DNA of 14,308 bases from CAXTTV01 sp964247295 (GTDB lineage: Bacteria > Chloroflexota > Ktedonobacteria > Ktedonobacterales > Ktedonobacteraceae). The stretch's first letter is position 1; each line of letters opens with the position of its first letter. The stretch covers positions 1 through 14,308 of the forward strand of contig CAXTTV010000129.1 in the NCBI GenBank assembly GCA_964247295.1. Direction: 5' to 3'. This document shows, one piece after another, positions 7,300 through 13,961 of this stretch. Under the pieces are notes generated by a model. It saw only the letters and a list, made by a program, of their open reading frames with translations, was not told the DNA's origin and made no database searches. A program made the translations under genes and the position numbers.

Positions 7300-7812
7300 A
7301 TGAATGACGACGCACAGAGTCGGACACGGACGTATAGCTGGGATGATCCTATGACAGGTGCGGAGAGGGGACGATATATGAGTGGGATAGAGTATCTAAA
7401 GGCAATCAAAGCCGGTGAATTGCCTCCTCCTCCCATCGCGAACACACTAGAAATAGGGATTAGCGAGATAGAGGAAGGCCGGGTAGTTTTTACCGTTGTT
7501 CCCGAGGAATACCATTATAATCTGATTGGGACCGTGCATGGTGGGTTGGCGGCGACCCTGTTGGACTTGACGTTGGGTTGCGCAATCTACTCCATGTTGC
7601 CAGCGGGAACCGGCTATACAACGCTTGAACTCAAAATAAATTATATAAGGGCTATGAATGCTCTCACTGGAAAAGTGTACTGTAAAGGGAAAGTGATTCA
7701 CGTTGGGGGACGTGTCGCAACGGCTGAGGGTTATGTTACCGATGCTCAGAATAAATTATATGCTCATGCGACAACTACCTGCATTATTTTGAAGCGGGAT
7801 GTATCCAACTAG
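7300..7812 (+). CDS. PaaI/YdiI-type hotdog-fold acyl-CoA thioesterase
   Basis: A 170-residue cytoplasmic protein with a single hotdog domain over about residues 45-167. The family signature is clear: N74, G77 and H80-G81-G82 (NLIGTVHGG), followed by LLD with Asp89 as the likely catalytic acid. The later strand TTLELKINYIRAM and the motif GKVIHVGGRVATAEGYVTDAQNKLYAHATTT are also typical. Members hydrolyse acyl- or aryl-CoA thioesters; the exact acyl group cannot be read from sequence. ATG 7300 follows AGAGGAAGGA at a proper distance. It has its own strong promoter and appears monocistronic. Confidence 0.9.
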   Translation: MNDDAQSRTRTYSWDDPMTGAERGRYMSGIEYLKAIKAGELPPPPIANTLEIGISEIEEGRVVFTVVPEEYHYNLIGTVHGGLAATLLDLTLGCAIYSMLPAGTGYTTLELKINYIRAMNALTGKVYCKGKVIHVGGRVATAEGYVTDAQNKLYAHATTTCIILKRDVSN

Positions 7813-7820
7813 ATCCCAGG

Positions 7821-7839
7821 AGGGATACTCATCCCTTTC
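7821..7839 (+). terminator. Weak terminator after the thioesterase gene
   Basis: AGGGAT (7821-7826) and ATCCCT (7831-7836) make a 6-bp stem with a 4-base loop, followed only by TTTCT. It can alternatively pair with ATCCC at 7813-7817. Placement just after the stop codon supports termination, but the T-run is poor. Confidence 0.35.
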
Positions 7840-7998
7840 TCAAAGAGCGGACTCGACCCTTATTTCAACACAAGAAGCTTCTGACAGTTGGGAAAGTGCG
7901 TGAAGCAGCCATTTTTCTAAATTCAGCAGTAACTATATAGTATAGAGAAAGAGATATGGTAAACTTGCAGTAATAGATTCTTAAGAAAGGGGAAGTGC

Positions 7999-8955
7999 AT
8001 GAGAACGCAGCCTCTCGTTAGGCCCGGAGAGCGGCCAACCGTCAAGCTCTCATTGAAGAAAGTCAATTCAAGCCCGCCTTTTGTTTATACAAGCTCTTCC
8101 ATTGCTAGCGAAGATCATCCTGATGAGAACGAAGATCAAGCACTTGTTGATCGGCAACATGGTCTGGCCGCCGTCTTTGATGGAGTTGGTGGTAGTATCT
8201 CTGGAGCGCTGGCCTCACGAACAGCCGCGAAAGTGTTCAAACGTGAATGGAAGAAGGCTCTAAAGGGGGTCCAGGGTGGTAAGACCGGTATCCTGGAGAA
8301 AAAACATGGTCTCCATTTGCGTGTTAAATTAGAGCAGATCTTTCGAGAGGCTCAGCACCAGATTCAGCTAGAGGGTGAACGGGTTTTTGAAGACATCCAT
8401 GATATCCAGCGTTGCCCATCTACAACGGCAGCTCTGGTCATTATGACTCGTAATGAAAATGCGTATACCATGACGTGCGCGCACGTTGGAGATAGTCGCA
8501 TTTATCTATTACGTCAGGGGAAGACGTTGCGCCGTTTAACTGATGATGACAGCCTTCTGACCCGGCTGGTGCAGGAAGAGATACTTTCCCCTGAGGATGC
8601 CTGGAGGGTAGATCAGGCTACCGATCCTGAGGATCTTTCCTATCAGGAACAGCGCTACTTTCATCGACGGAATGGAATATATCAAGCGTTGGGGGATAGT
8701 GCGGATCAAACCCTGATCCTGCATCTCTGCCGCGTCGTTTTGCATCCCAGCGATAAGATCTTGCTTTGTACCGATGGTATTCACGATAATCTGACAGATG
8801 ACGAGATGGAAGCGATCCTGTTGAAGTCTGCTAAAACCACGGGTGCCAGGCAACTGGTTAAAAAGGCTCTGGCGCGTTCACAGGAAGATATGAGCGAGTC
8901 TATACGTGCCAAAATCGACGATATGAGTGCCGTAGTTATCACCTGTCAATTTTAA
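7999..8955 (+). CDS. PP2C-family (PPM) protein serine/threonine phosphatase
   Basis: A 318-residue cytoplasmic, metal-dependent phosphatase that removes phosphate from Ser/Thr of proteins. Family motifs appear in order: HPDENEDQ (about 40-47), the metal-binding AVFDGVGG (58-65), the CPSTTAALV strand, HVGDSRIYLLRQG (about 162), TDDDSLL, the late metal site LLCTDGIHDNLTD (about 253) and the C-terminal DDMSAVVI. There is no extra sensory or membrane domain, so it is a stand-alone catalytic unit. Partner kinases usually lie elsewhere; none is in this window. ATG 7999 follows AAAGGGGAA. A -10-like TATAGT (7936-7941) lies upstream without a good -35. Confidence 0.92.
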   Translation: MRTQPLVRPGERPTVKLSLKKVNSSPPFVYTSSSIASEDHPDENEDQALVDRQHGLAAVFDGVGGSISGALASRTAAKVFKREWKKALKGVQGGKTGILEKKHGLHLRVKLEQIFREAQHQIQLEGERVFEDIHDIQRCPSTTAALVIMTRNENAYTMTCAHVGDSRIYLLRQGKTLRRLTDDDSLLTRLVQEEILSPEDAWRVDQATDPEDLSYQEQRYFHRRNGIYQALGDSADQTLILHLCRVVLHPSDKILLCTDGIHDNLTDDEMEAILLKSAKTTGARQLVKKALARSQEDMSESIRAKIDDMSAVVITCQF

Positions 8956-8982
8956 CAAATTTACATTTTCTTTACATTTTTC

Positions 8983-9031
8983 TTGGATCTCTTTGATCTG
9001 TTTTTACTATAGTAAGAGAAAGCCGTTTCTC
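8983..9031 (+). promoter_or_regulatory. Possible promoter and leader hairpin before the DUF929-like gene
   Basis: A -10-like TATAGT (9008-9013) has only a poor -35 (TTGGAT 8983-8988, spacing 19). It is followed by a hairpin GAGAAA-GCCG-TTTCTC (9016-9031) and a T-rich stretch just before the ribosome site. The T-run could attenuate transcription, but the stem is short. Confidence 0.3.
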
Positions 9032-9058
9032 GTTATCTTTTTTCTAAAGAAGGACAAG

Positions 9059-10060
9059 ATGTCTAAGAAGAAGAATCGCAACACATTAGTCAATGGAAGC
9101 GGACGTACATCGACAGCGGCCCTTTCAACTACCGCACAACGGCGTGAGCAGAACAGGCAGAGTGCTCAGACTGCGCGACGCAAGGTTCAGAGCCGTGGGC
9201 GGTCAAAAAGCTCCCTCTTTCTCATCATTGGTGTTGTTCTAGCTTTAGCGCTGATCGTAGGTATTTTTGTTTTTATCTCTCAGTCGCAGAAGCCCGCCGG
9301 GACTATTGGTCCATCTGATCCAACGATTGTGAAGCAGGTGAGCAGTGTTAGTCCGGAGATCCTGGCAGCAGTTGGGACCGGTAGAGCCACTAACCAGATA
9401 AAAAAGACCACCGATCCGCCTCTCAAAGGTGGGAGTGGCAGGCCAGAGATTTTTTATTATGGAGCGGAGTATTGTCCCTACTGCGCGGGTGAGCGCTGGG
9501 CCATCGCTGTGGCTTTGAGCCGTTTTGGGAGCTTTAACCAACTCCCCTTAACAATGTCCACCGGCACCGATGTTTATCCAAATACCAGTACCTTTACGTT
9601 CCTAAATACAAAATACACCAGTTCCTATATTGACTTTGTTTCGATTGAGGAGCAGGATCGGAATGGAAAGCCGTTGCAGACGCCGACAGCGGACCAGAAA
9701 GAAATTTTAACGCATTATAATGTTTCGGGCTATCCCTTTGTTTCTATCGCGAACCAGTACACTTCCAGTCAGCCTTTATATGTACCTGATTCCATGAAAA
9801 ACATGTCGCAAAAAGATATTGCGAACCAGCTTTCTGACAAAACCTCAGACACCACCCAGACCATTCTGGGCGGGGCCAACTATCTAACGGCAGCGATCTG
9901 TAAGGTTACGAAGAACCAGCCGGCCAACGTCTGTACCGCCGATCCGATCCCCTCAATTCAGCAAAGGCTTACCTTAAACAGTGGCAGCGATCCACTGGCT
10001 GCTAAGGGATCTCTGAATGGGCAGGTTGCCAGCCTGGATAATCGCAAACGTCTGGCCTGA
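9059..10060 (+). CDS. Membrane-anchored DUF929-like thioredoxin-fold protein
   Basis: A 333-residue protein. Residues 1-50 are very basic (MSKKKNRN, RREQNRQ, ARRKVQSRGRSK) and should be cytoplasmic. A single membrane helix lies at about 52-74 and the rest is extracytoplasmic. The outer domain resembles DUF929 proteins, which have a thioredoxin-like fold: EIFYYGAEYCPYCAGERWA carries a CxxC pair (Cys139, Cys142), with GYPFVSIANQY further on. Two more cysteines occur near the C-terminus (AAICKV and NVCTAD). A role in thiol-disulfide chemistry outside the cell is inferred from the motif, not established. ATG 9059 is chosen over the upstream in-frame TTG at 8993 because AAGAAGGA immediately precedes it and the upstream segment is promoter-like. 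Confidence 0.88.
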   Translation: MSKKKNRNTLVNGSGRTSTAALSTTAQRREQNRQSAQTARRKVQSRGRSKSSLFLIIGVVLALALIVGIFVFISQSQKPAGTIGPSDPTIVKQVSSVSPEILAAVGTGRATNQIKKTTDPPLKGGSGRPEIFYYGAEYCPYCAGERWAIAVALSRFGSFNQLPLTMSTGTDVYPNTSTFTFLNTKYTSSYIDFVSIEEQDRNGKPLQTPTADQKEILTHYNVSGYPFVSIANQYTSSQPLYVPDSMKNMSQKDIANQLSDKTSDTTQTILGGANYLTAAICKVTKNQPANVCTADPIPSIQQRLTLNSGSDPLAAKGSLNGQVASLDNRKRLA

Positions 10061-10061
10061 C

Positions 10062-10111
10062 CGGCAGCATCATTTCTTAACGGTGGCATCCTGTATGCTG
10101 CCGTTTTTTTT
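10062..10111 (+). terminator. Strong terminator with two alternative left arms
   Basis: ATGCTGCCG (10095-10103) pairs perfectly with CGGCAGCAT (10062-10070). It can also pair over ten bases, with two G-U pairs, with ACGGTGGCAT (10080-10089), leaving a 5-base loop. Eight T residues (10104-10111) follow. It ends the DUF929-like gene. Confidence 0.92.
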
Positions 10112-10128
10112 ATTTCTCTATAGAATAG

Positions 10129-10168
10129 AGGGAATGAAAGCCACTTTACAAAAAGTGGCTTCTTCCCT
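10129..10168 (-). terminator. Long hairpin, likely terminator of the DUF3761-like gene
   Basis: AAGCCACTTT (10138-10147) pairs perfectly with AAAGTGGCTT (10152-10161) around a 4-base loop. Beyond a small internal loop AGGGAA (10129-10134) pairs with TTCCCT (10163-10168). It lies just past the stop of the leftward gene. There is no long T-run, so termination strength is uncertain. Confidence 0.55.
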
Positions 10169-10196
10169 GGCTGCTGTGTGGATATGTAGAAAATGT

Positions 10197-10535
10197 TTAG
10201 TGGCGATAGAGTATATGGTACTGTCCTTTATGTCCTGAGCAAACCCCTTTTGTCCCGCCAGCTTTCGAGTATTGGTTATCGTGGCACTGAACGACATAGC
10301 CTTTGCCCTTCGAGAAGTTGGGGATGCAATGGAAGTAGCGGCCACAGAAATCTTTGGGAGGTGCGGTAATTGTCTTGCCGGGCTTAAAATCGTAGCCCCA
10401 GGGATTGCCATTCACGCCTTTAGTTGTCGCGGTAGCGGAGGCAGCGGAAGCGCTGGACGGAGCTTGCAAAGCGAAGGTAAAGCCTCCCAGGAGCAAGAGA
10501 GCGCAGATAGAAACCAAACAAAGCATTTTTTTCAT
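10197..10535 (-). CDS. Small secreted DUF3761-like protein
   Basis: A 112-residue protein with a classic signal peptide (MKKMLCLVSICALLLLGGFTFALQ, then a small-residue APSSASAASA cleavage region), so it is exported. The mature part is short, basic and Cys-containing. Its C-terminus VVQCHDNQYSKAGGTKGVCSGHKG resembles DUF3761 (typically CxDGxYS...GxCSxHGG), with the second Gly of HGG replaced by Lys-Gly. The preceding FCGRYFHCIPNF adds two cysteines, suggesting two disulfides. Function is unknown. ATG 10535 is chosen over the upstream in-frame start at 10589 because AAGGGGAA lies nine bases before it and the signal peptide begins there. Confidence 0.82.
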   Translation of the reverse strand: MKKMLCLVSICALLLLGGFTFALQAPSSASAASATATTKGVNGNPWGYDFKPGKTITAPPKDFCGRYFHCIPNFSKGKGYVVQCHDNQYSKAGGTKGVCSGHKGQYHILYRH

Positions 10536-10838
10536 AAAAGTAGTTCCCCTTCTTCCTTTTACAGTATGGATCGAGATGGAGACATTCAAAGCCCCTAAAA
10601 TAGAATACGCGGCAAATATAGAAAATTATTGAGTCAACTTGAAATAAGATGTACGATGAAGCACCTCATTTTATTTAGAGTCATAAAAACTCAGAAATCC
10701 GTTTCTTCTTATAGGCAAAACCTTTTCCTATATTCAATGGGAAAAGGAAAAATTCTTAAACGGTCTCGAAGAGCAAGCAAGACATGTAGGGGAGCTGCTT
10801 GCGACTCTGTTGGGAAATTCGGAGAAAGATCGAAGAAT

Positions 10839-11043
10839 GCCCGTCGAGCGCTTTGCGAAGACGGGCCGTCCTACGCCGCATCATGCCTCCGGGGAGATCC
10901 TGCGATCCCGAAAGCATACGCACGCTTCGCGAAGCGCTCCTCCCGCGCCTGAAGGGCGTTTTCGACCCCATGGGTTGCGTCGCGAAGACCGTTGCGCATC
11001 TGGCAGAAAAGGGCCCGTCTACGCCGCGTGAACGAGCCCTTTT
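10839..11043. other. GC-rich hairpin chain, candidate structured RNA
   Basis: Successive pairings are visible: GCCCGTC 10839-10845 with GACGGGC 10860-10866; ATGC 10883-10886 with GCAT 10914-10917 enclosing GATC/GATC (10896-10907); a perfect 14-bp palindrome CGCTTCGCGAAGCG near 10922-10935; CCCATGGG near 10968-10975; and AAAAGGGC 11007-11014 with GCCCTTTT 11036-11043, which resembles a terminator read either way. Two imperfect 19-20 base direct repeats occur near 10863-10881 and 11011-11029 (sharing TACGCCGC), and GCGAAGA(C) recurs. No RNA family was identified and the strand is undecided. Confidence 0.45.
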
Positions 11044-11178
11044 CGGTCCCACATCCCTATTTCCTATCAGAATCTTAATCGACTCTCCTTGTCTCTGAGG
11101 CGTTCGTGGCATCAGTGTGCCGTAAAGACGTTTTCTCAATCATGTCTGAAGCAGCGTTACTACCATAAAATAACTATA

Positions 11179-11206
11179 TTGAAGAGTCAAAAGTCATGTT
11201 TATACT
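11179..11206 (+). promoter_or_regulatory. Promoter of murJ
   Basis: TTGAAG (11179-11184), 16 bp, TATACT (11201-11206), with the same spacing and -10 as the thioesterase promoter. It leaves a leader of about 115 bases. Confidence 0.6.
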
Positions 11207-11266
11207 AAGAGAAAGACGATTTTTTCCTGGGGCTGTTACCATATGTAAAGGTTGATAAATATATAT

Positions 11267-11310
11267 AAAAGCAATGAAATACTATATCTCGGGCATTCAA
11301 TTATGCTTTT
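11267..11310 (+). other. Leader hairpin beside the murJ ribosome site
   Basis: AAAAGCA (11267-11273) pairs with TGCTTTT (11304-11310), and TGAA (11275-11278) with TTCA (11296-11299) across a small internal loop. The ribosome site AAAAGG begins one base after the stem. A translational effect is possible but unproven. Confidence 0.3.
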
Positions 11311-11324
11311 GAAAAGGTAAAGCC

Positions 11325-13286
11325 ATGGATAATAAGAAAGAGCCTCCACCCCTGACCGATGCCGATGGTTTCACGGTCGTTCAAAAAAAGGATGATGCTG
11401 ATGCAATAGTTTCTCATCCTGCCCGTACGTTGTCTTCCCAGCATCGGGATCGGCTTCAGCAATGGCGCTCGCTACGGTTGCGCCACAATCTGTGGAATAA
11501 GCGGTTACGCTCAACGGTCCTTCCTTTTAGTCCGATGAGGCTGTTTACCCAGCCCCTGGCCGGGCTCGCGAATACTGCCCCCGCTCCACCGAATGCCCCC
11601 AATCTTCAGGATACAGGGGCCATGGAGCGGATACATATGCGGAAGGCGACGCATCTGCTGACCGTCGCTTTCATTGTGAGCAGAGTCCTGGGCTTGCTGA
11701 AGAATGGGCTGTTTACCTCTATCTTTGGTGCTGGTCCGATCTCCGACGCCTACCTCCAGGCTTTTCTGATTCCCGATACAATTTTTACAATTGTGGCTGG
11801 GGGCGCGCTAAGCTCAGCCTTTATTCCGGTGTTTACTAGATATCTGAATAGTCGTCAGCAGCAGATGGCCTGGCATATCGCGAATACATCTTTAACGCTG
11901 GCAACGGGTATTATGATGGTCCTGGCTACCCTAGCGATGCTTTGCGCTCCTCTTCTTGTTCCTTTGTATAACCCAGGGGTTGCTCAATCTGAGATTGATC
12001 TGATTGTGTTCTTATTGCGGATTATGCTTTTTCAGACGATTATCCTGGGAAGCGGTGTTATTGTCACATCGGTTTTGAATGCACGCCAGAACTTCATCCT
12101 GTCGTCTTTCGGGACAGTCCTTTACAATATCGGGATTATTATCGGCCTGCTGCCGGGATTATTCCTGTCCATTACCAAACATCCAAATCCAACGTTTGCG
12201 ATCTATGCGGCCAGCGTGGGAGTGGTATTGGGAGCCTTGTTACAGGTAGGCATCCAATTGCCCGGTCTGGTAAAGGTGGGGATGCGCTTTCGACCATCCT
12301 TTGACTGGCGCAACTCAGGCGTGCGTCAGATCGGTAAGCAGATGCTTCCCCGGATTCTCAATGCTTCGATGCTCTCTACCTCGGTTTTTGTGGATCGCAC
12401 ACTGATTCTCCTGTTGAGTGCGATAGTTGTGGATAAGGGGATGGTAGATGGTCTGGTGACGCAGTATTTTCAGGCATTTCAATTGATGATGCTGCCATTA
12501 GGCGTTTTTGGGATGTCGGTCTCGACGGCGGTTTTTCCTACACTTGCCAGTCATGTGGCACGCGGTCGGATAGAGCGTGCGCGTGCATTAATTTTGGAGC
12601 GGTTACGCTCCATTTTGTTCCTCTCCATTCCCTCGGCGGTCGGTCTGATGGTCCTAGCCCTGCCAATTATTCAGGTACTACTGGCCCATGGCGCTTTTAA
12701 TTTGAATAAAGCGGAGGGGACGGCGATCGCGCTGGTCCTGTTCGCTATTGGTCTGCCGGGCCATGCGGCGGTGGAGATCCTCGCCCGCTCTTTTTATGCT
12801 TTGAACGATAGTCGAACTCCGGTGTTTATTAGCGTTGGGCAGTTTCTTTTGAAGATCCTGCTTAGTTTGGGGCTGATCAAGCTGTTCGCTTTACTCGGGG
12901 GTGTTCAGTGGGGGATGGGATCGTTGGCGCTGGCAACATCGATCGCCGGTCTGCTGGAGGCCGTTGCTCTGCTGTTTTTGTTGCATCGCAGAATCGGCTC
13001 CGTACTCAACCGCGATCTGCTTATGTTCTTTGGTCGAGTGATGTTAGCCGCTGGTGCGATGTGCTTTATATTACTGGGTCTACGTTTTATACTTGACTCT
13101 GTTTGGAGTACAACAGGACCAGAATTGAGCAGTCAGGGGAGTTTGAGGGGGGCACTGCTAACTCTGGCAAAGCTAAGCATTGAACTTTTACTGGGTTTCC
13201 TTTCCTATCTATGGGTCACTAAGATTTTGGGTGTTGAGGAATTGGGACCAATACAGCAGCTCCTCGCTCGTTTGAAGCTTCTATAA
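11325..13286 (+). CDS. murJ: Lipid II flippase MurJ with N-terminal extension
   Basis: Moves the peptidoglycan precursor lipid II across the cytoplasmic membrane. The protein has 653 residues against about 511 in E. coli. A MurJ/MVF core with many membrane helices starts near residue 105 (MRKATHLLTVAFIVSRVLGLLKNGLF). Conserved features include SRVLG (Arg120), IFGAG and SDAY (Asp141). The Arg found in E. coli at the FARD position is Lys126 here, and the AEGA loop reads AGGA. Residues 1-104 are hydrophilic and rich in Lys, Arg, Asp and Pro, an unusual cytoplasmic extension of unknown role. ATG 11325 follows AAAAGG at eight bases. In-frame ATGs at codons 100 and 105 could make a core-only form, but reading from 11325 is supported by the ribosome site. 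Confidence 0.94.
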   Translation: MDNKKEPPPLTDADGFTVVQKKDDADAIVSHPARTLSSQHRDRLQQWRSLRLRHNLWNKRLRSTVLPFSPMRLFTQPLAGLANTAPAPPNAPNLQDTGAMERIHMRKATHLLTVAFIVSRVLGLLKNGLFTSIFGAGPISDAYLQAFLIPDTIFTIVAGGALSSAFIPVFTRYLNSRQQQMAWHIANTSLTLATGIMMVLATLAMLCAPLLVPLYNPGVAQSEIDLIVFLLRIMLFQTIILGSGVIVTSVLNARQNFILSSFGTVLYNIGIIIGLLPGLFLSITKHPNPTFAIYAASVGVVLGALLQVGIQLPGLVKVGMRFRPSFDWRNSGVRQIGKQMLPRILNASMLSTSVFVDRTLILLLSAIVVDKGMVDGLVTQYFQAFQLMMLPLGVFGMSVSTAVFPTLASHVARGRIERARALILERLRSILFLSIPSAVGLMVLALPIIQVLLAHGAFNLNKAEGTAIALVLFAIGLPGHAAVEILARSFYALNDSRTPVFISVGQFLLKILLSLGLIKLFALLGGVQWGMGSLALATSIAGLLEAVALLFLLHRRIGSVLNRDLLMFFGRVMLAAGAMCFILLGLRFILDSVWSTTGPELSSQGSLRGALLTLAKLSIELLLGFLSYLWVTKILGVEELGPIQQLLARLKLL

Positions 13287-13309
13287 TACTGTAAGCGGTG
13301 AAAAGGAGC

Positions 13310-13519
13310 TTAGATTAATTTTCTACGCTCCTCCCAATCCTCGCGGGTCTTTACGACAAAACGATCAACTGGCGATCTTGCGCTTTCGACATGGACGGTG
13401 ATTAAAAAGGAGTTGCTTTCTCCTCCCGGCCCATCTGAGATCTGCTTAATCTCAGAATTTTGAATGGCTGCGTGCAAACGGATCTCCTGTTCTAATTGTT
13501 TGGCTTCCTGATACGTCAT
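13310..13519 (-). CDS. Small hypothetical protein
   Basis: A 69-residue acidic-basic mixed protein with no membrane segment and no recognised domain. The N-terminus (MTYQEAKQLEQEIRLHAAI) looks helical, followed by strand-like ITVHVESARSPVDRFVVKTREDWEERRKLI. ATG 13519 is preceded by GGAG ten bases upstream, and the composition is protein-like, so it is probably real. It converges on murJ with 23 bp between stop codons. Its job is unknown. Confidence 0.6.
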   Translation of the reverse strand: MTYQEAKQLEQEIRLHAAIQNSEIKQISDGPGGESNSFLITVHVESARSPVDRFVVKTREDWEERRKLI

Positions 13520-13625
13520 AAAGTTGCTTCTCCATTGAGCTGTGTTGTAGCCGTCAATCTAACTCTTACTGGATTACTTTTCTTGTAAGCTAGATCTTTA
13601 ATTTATACAAGGGGTTTGAATGAAC

Positions 13626-13696
13626 AAATAACGCCCAAAGGTTATTTATAATATTATAACCCTGATCATAAATAAATTGAATACAAAAGGTTATTT
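13626..13696. repeat. Cluster of GTTAT sites, probable operators
   Basis: Two identical 11-base direct repeats AAAGGTTATTT lie at 13637-13647 and 13686-13696. Reverse-oriented copies of the core occur at 13626-13632 (AAATAAC) and 13656-13663 (ATAACCCT), forming inverted pairs with the first direct copy. The cluster sits just upstream of the LysE-gene promoter, fitting a DNA-binding regulator. Confidence 0.5.
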
Positions 13697-13710
13697 GAAC
13701 TATAAAAAAC

Positions 13711-13739
13711 TTGTAATACTGGTACAAAATGGCTATACT
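13711..13739 (+). promoter_or_regulatory. Promoter of the LysE-family gene leader
   Basis: TTGTAA (13711-13716), 17 bp, TATACT (13734-13739). Transcription would start near 13746, giving a leader of about 215 bases. The promoter region is flanked by a 9-base inverted repeat, GAATGAACA (13618-13626) and TGTTCATTC (13756-13764). Confidence 0.65.
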
Positions 13740-13814
13740 TTATTTGTGAGTTAACTGTTCATTCTTATATATTGAAAAAACATGTCCTGTTTTGTAAATT
13801 TTATCCTATATAGA

Positions 13815-13935
13815 AACCAGCAACAGAGCCAGCCTAATCTGAGGTCTGGTTCGCTTCGTGTGTTTTATGATAGTAATTAAGCATCACTGACACAGGATAA
13901 CCGCTAGATCTCAAAGTAGGTCTGGCGGTTTTTTT
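13815..13935 (+). promoter_or_regulatory. Attenuator-like leader (possible riboswitch) before the LysE-family gene
   Basis: AACCAG (13815-13820) pairs with CTGGTT (13846-13851), with CAGA/TCTG (13824-13827, 13838-13841) inside. Alternatively CCAGCCT (13829-13835) pairs with AGG-T-CTGG (13842-13849). GGTCTGG occurs at 13843-13849 and again in the terminator right arm (13919-13925), so the terminator's left arm CTAGATC (13904-13910) can pair with either copy. That is the arrangement of a transcriptional switch. No known riboswitch or T-box consensus was recognised. The alternative is a small RNA ending at this terminator. Confidence 0.55.
13899..13935 (+). terminator. Strong terminator in front of the LysE-family gene
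   Basis: AACCGCTAGATC (13899-13910) pairs over 12 bases with GGTCTGGCGGTT (13919-13930), with two G-U pairs and an 8-base loop. A run of T (to 13935) follows. It lies 26 bases before the ATG, not after a gene. Confidence 0.85.
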
Positions 13936-13961
13936 GTTTTGGAATGCGGAAAGAAACTACA

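Larger units (their letters stand above)
10536..11324. other. Long intergenic region without a credible gene
   Basis: Short open frames exist on both strands, but their translations are Arg/Ser/Pro-rich, have no domain resemblance and lack good ribosome sites. The AT-rich left part (10536-10800) should hold the promoter of the leftward secreted-protein gene; only a poor candidate was seen. The middle (10839-11043) is GC-rich and hairpin-rich, and the right part carries the murJ promoter. The sharp base-composition change against both flanks argues for an inserted or functionally distinct block. Confidence 0.55.

Noticed and set aside
10756..11139. A 127-codon minus-strand frame, and overlapping plus-strand frames, in the GC-rich gene-free block
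   Set aside because: Arg/Ser-rich translation without domains or a ribosome site; the palindromes in this DNA leave several frames open at once.
13618..13764. A MITE bounded by the 9-base inverted repeat
   Set aside because: No target-site duplication flanks the repeat and the interior contains a working-looking promoter; an operator region is simpler.
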